A stretch of 64,000 nt of DNA from Cyanobacterium sp. Dongsha4 (lineage in GTDB: Bacteria > Cyanobacteriota > Cyanobacteriia > Cyanobacteriales > Cyanobacteriaceae): the NCBI RefSeq assembly GCF_036345015.1, contig NZ_CP084098.1, forward strand, positions 2,617,326 through 2,681,325, in the 5' to 3' direction. The position numbers and the translations under genes are program-made. The notes beneath the pieces are model-generated. The model had not been told where the DNA came from, did not search any database, and worked only from the letters and a program-made list of their open reading frames with translations. Each line of letters starts with the position of its first letter. Positions within the stretch are counted from its first letter, which is position 1. Shown here piece by piece: positions 57,081 to 64,000 of the stretch.

Positions 57081-58997
57081 ATGCACATAAGTGAAATAAC
57101 CCATCCCAATCAACTACATGGTTTATCAATTCGGCAGTTAGAAGACATCGCGCAACAAATCAGAGAAAAGCATTTAGAAACCGTAGCGGCAACAGGAGGA
57201 CATTTAGGACCTGGTTTGGGGGTTGTGGAATTAACCATTGGCTTATATCAAACCCTAGATTTAGATCATGATAAGGTAATTTGGGATGTGGGACATCAGG
57301 CTTATCCCCATAAAATGCTCACAGGCAGATACCATGATTTTCATACTTTAAGACAAAAAGATGGCATTGCAGGGTACTTAAAACGCTGTGAGAACAAATT
57401 TGACTTTTTTGGTGCTGGACACGCCTCTACAAGCATCTCAGCAGGGTTAGGAATGGCTTTGGCAAGAGATAGCAAAGGAGAAAATTTTAAAGTAGTTTCT
57501 ATTATCGGTGATGGTGCGTTAACTGGAGGTATGGCATTAGAAGCCATTAATCACGCAGGGCATTTACCGAATACTAACTTAATGGTAGTTCTAAATGATA
57601 ACGAAATGTCTATTTCTCCTAATGTGGGGGCGATTTCTCGTTATTTGAATAAAGTACGCCTATCTGACCCCATTCAGTTTATCACAGGTAATTTAGAGGA
57701 ACAATTCAAACATTTGCCTTTATTTGGTGATGGAGAAAATTTATCTCCTGAAATGAAAAATCTGAAAGAGGCCATGAAACGTCTAGCAATGCCCAAGGTT
57801 GGGGCAGTAATTGAGGAATTAGGCTTTACTTATTTTGGTCCTATTGATGGTCACAATTTGAGCGAATTGATTGATACTTTCAATAAAGCCCATAAAGTGA
57901 AAGGTCCTGTTTTAGTTCATGTGGCAACGGTGAAGGGTAAGGGTTATGCTTTGGCAGAAAAGGATCAAGTAGGTTATCATGCTCAAAATCCCTTTAATTT
58001 AGCTACAGGTAAACCAATCCCTTCTAATAAACCCAAACCTCCTAGTTACTCCAAAGTTTTTGCCCATACTTTAACAACTTTGGCGGCAAATAATCCCAAA
58101 ATTATAGGCATTACGGCGGCAATGGCTACTGGTACAGGTTTAGACAAGTTACAACAAAAACTACCTGATCAATATGTTGATGTAGGAATTGCAGAACAAC
58201 ACGCTGTCACTTTAGCGGCAGGTTTGGCTTGTGAGGGGATGCGTCCTGTAGTTGCTATCTATTCTACTTTCTTACAACGGGCTTATGATCAAATTATCCA
58301 TGATGTGTGCATTCAAAAATTACCTGTATTTTTCTGTTTAGACAGAGCGGGTATTGTGGGTGCAGATGGGCCTACTCATCAGGGTATGTATGATATTTCT
58401 TATTTACGTTGTATCCCCAATATGGTGATTATGGCGCCCAAAGATGAAGCGGAAATGCAACGAATGATTGTCACTGGTATTAATTATACTGAAGGTGCGA
58501 TCGCAATGCGTTATCCTCGTGGTAGTGGTATCGGTGTACCTTTAGCCGAGGAAGGCTGGGAAGAATTAGAAATTGGCAAGGGTGAAATTTTACGTCAGGG
58601 GGATGATATTTTACTACTTGGTTATGGTTCAATGGTCACTACTGCTATGCAAACTGCAGGTATTTTAAGTGAACACGGAATAGAAGCAACCGTGGTTAAT
58701 GCACGTTTTGTCAAACCCTTAGATACAGAGTTAATTTTACCTTTAGCCGAAAAAATTGGTAAAGTTGCCACTCTCGAAGAAGGTTGTTTGATAGGTGGTT
58801 TTGGTTCAGCAGTGGCAGAAGCCTTAACAGAAGGAGAAGTTATGGCGAAATTAAAACGTTTTGGTGTACCTGATATTTTAGTAGATCATGCTAAACCCGA
58901 TCAATCTTTTGCTGATTTAGGCTTAACTGCACCTCAAATTTCTGAGCAAATTCTTTCTTCTTGGTTTGCTGAAAAACCGGCGGTTGTGGCTAATTAA
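57081..58997 (+). CDS. dxs: 1-deoxy-D-xylulose-5-phosphate synthase
   Basis: This 638-aa thiamine-diphosphate enzyme condenses pyruvate with glyceraldehyde 3-phosphate in the first step of the MEP isoprenoid pathway. The TPP-binding motif [18 protein letters not shown] (about residue 150) and [10 protein letters not shown] are present, and the transketolase-type middle domain has [18 protein letters not shown] (about residue 425). The length is standard for the family. It feeds carotenoid, phytol and plastoquinone synthesis. It is a single gene. Confidence 0.95.
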   Translation: MHISEITHPNQLHGLSIRQLEDIAQQIREKHLETVAATGGHLGPGLGVVELTIGLYQTLDLDHDKVIWDVGHQAYPHKMLTGRYHDFHTLRQKDGIAGYLKRCENKFDFFGAGHASTSISAGLGMALARDSKGENFKVVSIIGDGALTGGMALEAINHAGHLPNTNLMVVLNDNEMSISPNVGAISRYLNKVRLSDPIQFITGNLEEQFKHLPLFGDGENLSPEMKNLKEAMKRLAMPKVGAVIEELGFTYFGPIDGHNLSELIDTFNKAHKVKGPVLVHVATVKGKGYALAEKDQVGYHAQNPFNLATGKPIPSNKPKPPSYSKVFAHTLTTLAANNPKIIGITAAMATGTGLDKLQQKLPDQYVDVGIAEQHAVTLAAGLACEGMRPVVAIYSTFLQRAYDQIIHDVCIQKLPVFFCLDRAGIVGADGPTHQGMYDISYLRCIPNMVIMAPKDEAEMQRMIVTGINYTEGAIAMRYPRGSGIGVPLAEEGWEELEIGKGEILRQGDDILLLGYGSMVTTAMQTAGILSEHGIEATVVNARFVKPLDTELILPLAEKIGKVATLEEGCLIGGFGSAVAEALTEGEVMAKLKRFGVPDILVDHAKPDQSFADLGLTAPQISEQILSSWFAEKPAVVAN

Positions 58998-59124
58998 TCT
59001 TTGTTAGGGGTGTTGAAAAAGTGTTTTGGTGAGAGTAGGTATTAGGTGGCAGGTATTTTTTCTTAATAACCCAAGTTGCTAGTTGGAAATTTTCACTCTA
59101 CAGTGATAAAAATGGAGTGAACCT

Positions 59125-59157
59125 GAGTTCGGAGTTCGGAGTTCGAAGTTCGGAGTT
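59125..59157. repeat. 7-bp tandem repeat (GAGTTCG), 4.7 units
   Basis: Three GAGTTCG, one AAGTTCG and GAGTT, then AAAAG. The array has the same length as the one at 46327-46359. Confidence 0.85.
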
Positions 59158-59443
59158 AAAAGTAATAATTATTGACAAAAAAGTTGAATAAATTGATTTT
59201 CAATGAGTTTTTCCTAAATTTAATAATTTTTTATTCCAAAATTGGCTCGATGATAACTCGAGGGCGCTTTATTTTTCGATACTTTGTTCATCGAACTCAG
59301 GTGAGTGAAAATAAAATGGTTAACCAAATAATTGTTATCTAAACTGTTGTAGATAATTCGGCTAAAGTGACCGCTTATGATGCATGAGATCCTTGAGATG
59401 CGATCGCACCTTTCTTGGTACAATAATTAAGATGCGATCGACC

Positions 59444-59506
59444 ATGAACAATAATTCAGCAACGCCATTAAAGCTTTTAGACAGAGACGAAACCTTCAAT
59501 GTATAA
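59444..59506 (+). pseudogene. Possible truncated gene start (20 codons)
   Basis: ATG at 59444 opens a short frame reading MNNNSATPLKLLDRDETFNV and then a stop. It follows a promoter-like stretch (TTGGTACAATAATTAAG near 59415-59431) and a HIP1 site, and is followed by the minus-strand DUF2290 gene. It may be the 5' end of a gene whose body was replaced by the DUF2290/IS1 insertion, or a small protein, or chance. I do not recognise it. Confidence 0.3.
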
Positions 59507-59561
59507 AGAAAAGATCAATATCATCCGAGAAAAAAAAGACTAAAAAAAACTTGATATTATG

Positions 59562-60224
59562 TTAAAGTTTTATTGAAATATGAATTAATTGCTCTTCTAT
59601 TTTAGTAATAGTTGATGGAAATAAATTCGCTTTAAAATTTAGTGTTTGTTGATATTTTATAAATGCTGTATTATAAAAATTTTGTAAGATAAAATTCATA
59701 AAAACATTAGGAGTAAGAGGGGAAGAAACTGGAATACGACAGTTTTTAAATTGACCTAAAGTTAAATGGCATTTAGGATGATATATTTCGCTAAAATTTT
59801 TAGGATCATAATCAAATCTAATTGGTGTAGGTAAAATATCTTTAACTATTATATCAGCATAAATCTCGTCATCTTCATAAATCTCAGGTTCATTATGAAA
59901 AGACTCTAAAAAAGGTGAGGGAAAAAAAGCTAATCTATGGGAAATTAATTGATTATTTTGAAAAGTATATAAAATTTGTATTAAAGCACCATCTAACATT
60001 TTAAAATTGAAATTCCTCTGTTTATTTAGTTCTTCATATATATCCTGATAAGAAATATTCTTTAGAGCAATGGATAAATCAACCATATTAGAATAACAGA
60101 CCATGATTTGATTATTGATAACTTTTTGTTGAGAGGGATAATTTTGGTCATCACATAGTCCTACTTCAATTAATTTAGAAGTTATATTTTGAACTTCTTT
60201 AAAAATATCGCTACAAGTAATCAT
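59562..60224 (-). CDS. DUF2290 family protein
   Basis: This 220-aa soluble protein has a central-to-C-terminal part (IRFDYDPKNFSEIYHPKCH, then LTLGQFKNCRIPVSSPLTP and FMNFILQNFYN) fitting DUF2290, a family found in many bacteria in patchy distribution, often beside mobile elements. The function is unknown. The start codon is 5 bp from the terminal inverted repeat of the IS1-family element, and no Shine-Dalgarno site is visible before it. Its native promoter may therefore have been separated from it by the insertion. Confidence 0.7.
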   Translation of the reverse strand: MITCSDIFKEVQNITSKLIEVGLCDDQNYPSQQKVINNQIMVCYSNMVDLSIALKNISYQDIYEELNKQRNFNFKMLDGALIQILYTFQNNQLISHRLAFFPSPFLESFHNEPEIYEDDEIYADIIVKDILPTPIRFDYDPKNFSEIYHPKCHLTLGQFKNCRIPVSSPLTPNVFMNFILQNFYNTAFIKYQQTLNFKANLFPSTITKIEEQLIHISIKL

Positions 60225-60286
60225 TTATGAGAGTATCAATTAAGTAATGTTATGATATAGACTGATCCTATCATCATTAATTAACC

Positions 60287-60718
60287 ATGTCTCATCAATG
60301 CCCTCGATGTCATAATACTAAAATCATCAAAAACGGTTTTGCTCGTGGTCAACAAAGGTTTAAATGTAAGCACTGTAACTATCAGTTCACCACTGATAAG
60401 ATTGATCGAGGTAAACCTATGTGGATGAAACTAGAAACAGCAATTCTGTATTGCAGTGGAATGTCTATGAATTCGATCGCAAAGCTTCTCAATGTTTCTG
60501 CTCAGACTATTTTAAATTGGATTAGAGCTTTGGCACTAGAAAATTATGAAAAGCCTGAACCCTGCGAAGCGGTGGTTGTGGAACTAGATGAACTTTGGCA
60601 TTTTATAGAGTCAAAAAAAACAAGTTATGGATCTGGAAAGCTTATGACCGTAATACTAACAGACTTATCGACTGGGAATTGGGAAAGCGTGATAGTGAAA
60701 CCCTCAAAAAACTTTTAA
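60287..60718 (+). CDS. IS1-family InsA-like frame (N-terminal transposase part)
   Basis: This 143-codon frame has a C4 zinc finger (CPRCHNTK ... CKHCNYQF, residues 5-34) and an HTH (CSGMSMNSIAKLLNVSAQTI, about residues 55-78). The first DDE aspartate is in VVELDELWHFIE (about residue 100). After a run of eight A (60613-60620) the second frame (60595-61011) continues in the -1 frame, so InsA alone ends at 60718, and a -1 frameshift joins it to the InsB part. Such frameshifting is known for IS1. Confidence 0.85.
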   Translation: MSHQCPRCHNTKIIKNGFARGQQRFKCKHCNYQFTTDKIDRGKPMWMKLETAILYCSGMSMNSIAKLLNVSAQTILNWIRALALENYEKPEPCEAVVVELDELWHFIESKKTSYGSGKLMTVILTDLSTGNWESVIVKPSKNF

Positions 60719-61011
60719 TTAGATTACTAAAATGGGATGTAACAGTCTACTGTACTGATGATTGGAAACCGTACCAAGAGTTATTATCTAAACATCCAGA
60801 TGCGTATCATGTGATGACAAAAAGCGAAACTATAGCCATAGAAAGAAATAATTCCGATAATCGTCATTGGTTTGCTCGCTTTCATAGAAAAACAAAAGTA
60901 GTATCAAAATCAATAGAAATGGTGGATTTAACAATGGGACTATTTGCAAAATTTAGAGTAAATGGAACGATCGATTCGTTAATAAATCAAAGACTAACAT
61001 TACTTAGTTGA
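60595..61011 (+). CDS. IS1-family InsB-like frame (catalytic part), joined by -1 frameshift
   Basis: This frame carries the rest of the catalytic domain: LWIWKAYDRNTNRLIDW, VYCTDDWKPYQEL with the second aspartate, and the C-terminal HWFARFHRKTKVVSKSIEM characteristic of IS1 transposases. The ATG at 60595 is probably not the true start. The protein is made by slippage at the A8 run, reading ESKKNKLWIWK. Both frames are intact, so the element may be active. Confidence 0.85.
   Translation: MAFYRVKKNKLWIWKAYDRNTNRLIDWELGKRDSETLKKLLIRLLKWDVTVYCTDDWKPYQELLSKHPDAYHVMTKSETIAIERNNSDNRHWFARFHRKTKVVSKSIEMVDLTMGLFAKFRVNGTIDSLINQRLTLLS
60613..60621 (+). promoter_or_regulatory. Programmed -1 frameshift site of the IS1-family transposase
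   Basis: Eight A residues and C (AAAAAAAAC) lie where the two transposase frames overlap. In frame 0 the codons are TCA AAA AAA ACA. Slipping back by one base on the two AAA codons continues in the InsB frame as AAC AAG TTA. Confidence 0.75.
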
Positions 61012-61063
61012 AGCTCTCCCCTCGAATAATATCAACCATAGTTTTCAAAAAAGAGTTTATAGG

Positions 61064-61205
61064 CAGGGCAATCGCATACTAATTTTTGGTCAACGAAGTC
61101 ATAATACTTTGAACGATCACTAATGATAAAATGCTAGTAATTTTCTCAATAAAACCTGCTTTTTTGACTCTTATTGCGAAAATAATGGAGTATGCGTTCG
61201 CCCTG
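61064..61205. mobile_element. MITE-like element (142 bp) with 10-bp target duplication
   Basis: The terminal inverted repeats are CAGGGCAATCGCATACT at the left and its near complement AGTATGCGTTCGCCCTG at the right (15 of 17 matching). The element is flanked on both sides by AGTTTATAGG (61054-61063 and 61206-61215), an exact 10-bp direct repeat. It does not encode a protein. The CAGGG terminus and 8-10 bp duplication resemble ISAs1-type transposition; this family assignment is an inference. Confidence 0.7.
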
Positions 61206-61410
61206 AGTTTATAGGCAAATAATTGGATATAGCTTTATCATACGAATTACTTGAATTTATCTCTTAAAACTTTTAATAATCTTTTTTTCAAAATAATCGT
61301 TTATATATAGCTTTTAACAAATTATTATAACAAACAAGCATGAATAAACCTGTTCCAAAACCTATGATTCACTTTGCTTTATTTAGAATTGTTGCAAAAT
61401 AAATAATAAA

Positions 61411-61427
61411 GGTGGGCATTGCCCACC
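61411..61427 (-). terminator. Hairpin downstream of chlH
   Basis: GGTGGGC and GCCCACC flank ATT in a perfect 7-bp stem, 14 bp after the chlH stop. In minus-strand RNA a U-rich stretch (UUUAUUAUUUAUUUU) follows. The palindrome resembles a common cyanobacterial interspersed repeat, but its position fits a terminator. Confidence 0.6.
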
Positions 61428-61441
61428 CTACGATTTAATGA

Positions 61442-64000
61442 TTACTCAATACCTTCGATGCGATCTTCTGCTTCTTGGTAGAGTTGTTGTAACCTTTCGA
61501 TATTCTCATCGGAAGTTTCCCAGTAACCACGCCCGTTAACTTCTAAGAGGGTGCTTACCATACGGCGGAAAGAGTTGGGGTTTAAATCCATCAATCGTTT
61601 ACACATCTCCTCATCTTGGATAAATGTGGTGTTGGTATCTTCATAAACCCAGTTATCCACAGCGTCAGCAGTAGCACTCCATCCCATTGTATTTACAAGG
61701 CGTTTGGATAATTCTCTTACCCCTTCATAACCGTTAGATAACATACCCTCGTACCATTTGGGATTTAATAATTTGGTACGCGCATCTAAACGCACGGTTT
61801 CGGAAAGAGTACGCACTTGAGCATTGGCGGTGGTGGTGTCTGCGATATATGCAGAGGGTTTTTTACCGTCATCCCGCAAAGATGCAACTACTTTGGTAGG
61901 ATCAGAATCGAAGTAGTGGGATACATCCGTTAAGCTAATCTCAGAAGAATCGAGGTTTTGGAAGGTAGCATCGGCAGTTTTCAGGGATTTCTCAAAAATT
62001 GCTCGGTTTTCGTCCATTACCCCCGGATTATCGGAGTTAAAGGCAAAGGATTTACGGTTTAAGTACATATCCCGCAATTCTTGCTCTTCTTCCCAACTAC
62101 TATTTTCTACCGCTAGGTTAACGTTACTAGAATATGAACCAGAAGCGTTAGAGAATACACGAGTTGCCGCTTCACGAATGTTAACGCCCATTTCTTCCGC
62201 TTGTTCTAAAGCGTGTTTGCGGACATAGTTCATTTCTAAAGGCTCATCAGCTTCAGCCGCTTTTTTCACCGCTTGATCTAATAATGCCATTTGATTGATG
62301 AATAAGTCACGGAATACGCCCGAACAGTTAACCACTACGTCAATGCGAGGTCTGCCCAACTCCTCTAAGGGTATCAATTCGAGTTTGTTGACGCGCCCTA
62401 AAGCATCAGGCACGGGTTTAACCCCAATCATCCACATAATTTGAGCTAAGGATTCTCCGTAGGTTTTGATGTTATCCGTTCCCCATAATACACAAGCGAT
62501 GGTTTCTGGGTACTTTCCGCCGTTGTCTATCTTTTGACGCTCTAATAGTCGATCAACCACGATTTTAGCTGATTGTACCGCCGCTAGAGTGGGGATTTTT
62601 TGGGGATCGAGGGCATGAATGTTTTTACCAGTGGGTAATACATTGGGGTTGCGAATGGGATCTCCACCGGGTCCGGGTAGTACATATTCACCCTCAAGGG
62701 CTTTTAATAAACCGCCTAATTCATTATCGGCACAAACTTGCTCTAAGCAAAATTCGAGGTATTCAAATAAGGGTTTGATGGCTTTTTCATCGACTTTGGT
62801 GTAACCTAATTCGTGTAATTTTGCTACCCAGGGTTCTTTTTTGCCCATATTGAAGAAGTTTAGCTTAGAAACAAAGGAAACTCGCCCTTCTGCGTTGGTT
62901 TGCTCCTCTACTAAGGCTCTTACTGCAGCTCTGGTGGCTTCAGTAATTTGTTGTAATAATTCCACATCCGCTAAGACACCTTTATCAGCGTTGCGGTAAA
63001 TTTCCTCCATATTGCGTCCAATACTATTGGCGATGATGGTAGGTAATGCCCAGATACCTTCGTCTTCTCTGTCTAAACTGGCTATATTCACCAAAGTTGC
63101 GATCGCCTCTTCTGCGGTGGGAGGTTTACCGATGATGTGTAAGCCACAGGGTAAAAGACGAGATTCAATCTCCATCAACTTGCGATAAACAGCACCGACA
63201 ATGTGATCTCTTTCATCTTGAGAAAGGGTGCTAGAATCAAATAAATCCGCTTCTTGCCCTTCAGGGGAAGCAATTTCGGGGATGTCTTTGTCTAGGTTGC
63301 AGATACGGGCTTTATCGACAATGGTATTGACAATTTGCACACCGCGCCCACCATCTTTAAGGCTTTGATATGAACCGATTAACTCGCTTAATTCCTCTAA
63401 ACCTTTATATAATCCAGCATTTTCCGCAGGAGGGGTTAAATAAGAAATGGTAGCGGCATAACTACGGCGTTTTGCAATGGTTGCTTCACTGGGGTTATTA
63501 GCAGCATAGTAGTAAACGTTAGGAATATTACCGATTAAACTGTCAGGATAGCACTCCCCAGACATACCCATTTGTTTACCCGGCATAAATTCTAGTGAAC
63601 CATGAGTTCCAAAATGCAATACAGCGTCAACGCCCCAAACCTTTTCAAGGTAGGTGTAATAAGCGGCAAAGCCATGATGAGGAGAAGCAGAGCGAGAGAA
63701 AAGTAATCTCATGGGATCGCCCTCGTAACCGAAGGTGGGTTGTACACCGATAAAGACGTTACCGAAGTGTTTACCGTAGATTAATAGATTTTGTCCATCG
63801 CTGTTGAGATGCCCCGGAGGTGCGCCCCAGTTTTCCTCTAATTTCTTAGAATAAGGGGTTAAACGCTCGTATTCTTCCACACTCATACGATAGGCGATAT
63901 TTAATTCTGGGCTAGAATATTGAGCCTGTGCGTCATGGATTACCAGTTGCATCAATTCTTCGGGGGTGTCTGGCACGTCTTGCACGTCATAACCGTTATT
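61442..64000 (-). CDS. chlH: Magnesium chelatase subunit H (C-terminal part, cut by window edge)
   Basis: About 852 codons of the C-terminal two thirds of the large subunit of Mg-chelatase are visible; the start lies beyond 64000 (the family is about 1330 aa). It inserts Mg into protoporphyrin IX in chlorophyll synthesis with ChlI and ChlD. Typical segments are [61 protein letters not shown] and [22 protein letters not shown]. No frameshift or stop interrupts it. Confidence 0.96.
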   Translation of the reverse strand, partial: NNGYDVQDVPDTPEELMQLVIHDAQAQYSSPELNIAYRMSVEEYERLTPYSKKLEENWGAPPGHLNSDGQNLLIYGKHFGNVFIGVQPTFGYEGDPMRLLFSRSASPHHGFAAYYTYLEKVWGVDAVLHFGTHGSLEFMPGKQMGMSGECYPDSLIGNIPNVYYYAANNPSEATIAKRRSYAATISYLTPPAENAGLYKGLEELSELIGSYQSLKDGGRGVQIVNTIVDKARICNLDKDIPEIASPEGQEADLFDSSTLSQDERDHIVGAVYRKLMEIESRLLPCGLHIIGKPPTAEEAIATLVNIASLDREDEGIWALPTIIANSIGRNMEEIYRNADKGVLADVELLQQITEATRAAVRALVEEQTNAEGRVSFVSKLNFFNMGKKEPWVAKLHELGYTKVDEKAIKPLFEYLEFCLEQVCADNELGGLLKALEGEYVLPGPGGDPIRNPNVLPTGKNIHALDPQKIPTLAAVQSAKIVVDRLLERQKIDNGGKYPETIACVLWGTDNIKTYGESLAQIMWMIGVKPVPDALGRVNKLELIPLEELGRPRIDVVVNCSGVFRDLFINQMALLDQAVKKAAEADEPLEMNYVRKHALEQAEEMGVNIREAATRVFSNASGSYSSNVNLAVENSSWEEEQELRDMYLNRKSFAFNSDNPGVMDENRAIFEKSLKTADATFQNLDSSEISLTDVSHYFDSDPTKVVASLRDDGKKPSAYIADTTTANAQVRTLSETVRLDARTKLLNPKWYEGMLSNGYEGVRELSKRLVNTMGWSATADAVDNWVYEDTNTTFIQDEEMCKRLMDLNPNSFRRMVSTLLEVNGRGYWETSDENIERLQQLYQEAEDRIEGIE

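Larger units (their letters stand above)
58998..59561. other. Intergenic region with repeats and a possible gene remnant
   Basis: The 564 bp after dxs hold a (GAGTTCG)n array (59125-59157), a dispersed segment (59174-59201) like that at 36277-36304, two HIP1-like sites (59401-59407 and 59433-59440) and a short open frame from ATG 59444 of only 20 codons. No longer gene is credible. Confidence 0.6.
60229..61018 (+). mobile_element. IS1-family insertion sequence, about 790 bp
   Basis: The element is bounded by 23-bp imperfect inverted repeats (60229-60251 and 60996-61018, 20 of 23 positions matching, both ending inward in TAAGTAATGTT). It holds two overlapping frames of an IS1-type transposase. 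No target-site duplication was found: the left flank is TCATTTAT and the right flank CCCTCGAA. It lies directly next to the start of the DUF2290 gene. Confidence 0.8.
61019..61441. other. Intergenic region between the IS1 element and chlH
   Basis: These 423 bp hold a MITE-like insertion (61064-61205) with target duplication and a palindrome GGTGGGCATTGCCCACC before the chlH end. The rest is AT-rich. No gene was recognised. Confidence 0.6.

Noticed and set aside
59220..59423. 67-codon minus-strand open frame after dxs
   Set aside because: No start context, low similarity to known folds, and the sequence includes repeat segments and HIP1 sites.
60595..60597. ATG at 60595 as an independent start of the second IS1 frame
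   Set aside because: It lacks a ribosome-binding site; the A8C slippery run at the overlap explains production by -1 frameshift.

Overview
The window is a piece of a low-GC cyanobacterial chromosome. The evidence is oxygenic-phototroph genes (chlH, vipp1, a Psb34-type photosystem II assembly protein, a Tic20-like protein), several cyanobacterial families of unknown function (DUF760, DUF1818, DUF4330, an ABC1 kinase), frequent HIP1 octamers (GCGATCGC) and a cyanobacterial 16S-tRNA-Ile-tRNA-Ala-23S-5S operon. The AT-richness and gene set resemble unicellular Cyanobacterium/Geminocystis-type organisms; that placement is an inference.

Layout. 1-3.5 kb: sulfate uptake cluster on the minus strand (sbpA, a NIL-domain gene, cysT, start of cysW) with a divergent Crp-family regulator that is probably CysR-like. 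3.6-9.1 kb: a 54-aa protein, NanE-like epimerase, CDF metal transporter, a two-gene operon of a 59-aa protein and a DndD/Rad50-like ATPase, Psb34 and a DUF4330 protein. 9.2-23.3 kb: one enormous gene (4064 codons) for a surface or secreted modular protein, preceded by an O-antigen-ligase-like gene and a gene that looks like a domesticated, catalytically dead IS6-type transposase fragment with a membrane anchor. 23.4-27.3 kb: a lone ECF-type ATPase, a pentapeptide-repeat protein and an exported FAD-dependent oxidoreductase. 27.7-32.7 kb: the rRNA operon with a candidate promoter, processing stems and a terminator. 32.9-49 kb: TlyA, PrxQ/Bcp peroxiredoxin, LOG-family protein, thioredoxin, baeRF-type protein, sufB, ppk1, a PilP-like lipoprotein, a MacB/LolD-type ATPase, an SLC12-like transporter, leuD, Tic20-like and FAH-family proteins. 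49-59 kb: rpsF, DUF1818, tRNA-Pro, DUF760, ABC1 kinase, trypsin-like protease, vipp1, SpoIID-like protein and dxs. 59-61.4 kb: a small accessory patch with a DUF2290 gene, an IS1-family element with a -1 frameshift site, and a 142-bp MITE-like insertion with a 10-bp target duplication. 61.4 kb to the end: the C-terminal two thirds of chlH.

Most of the window is housekeeping. The intergenic spaces are rich in dispersed repeats: 7-bp tandem arrays (GAGTTCG and AGGTGTC types), an approximately 60-90 bp repeat with a GGTATTAGGG...CACTTTTGCCCC-type core, and short palindromes.

The most unusual items are the transposase-derived membrane protein beside the O-antigen ligase, the 4064-aa modular protein, the small-protein/DndD-like ATPase pair, and the 59-61 kb mobile-element patch. 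No CRISPR array, prophage or complete known defence system was seen.
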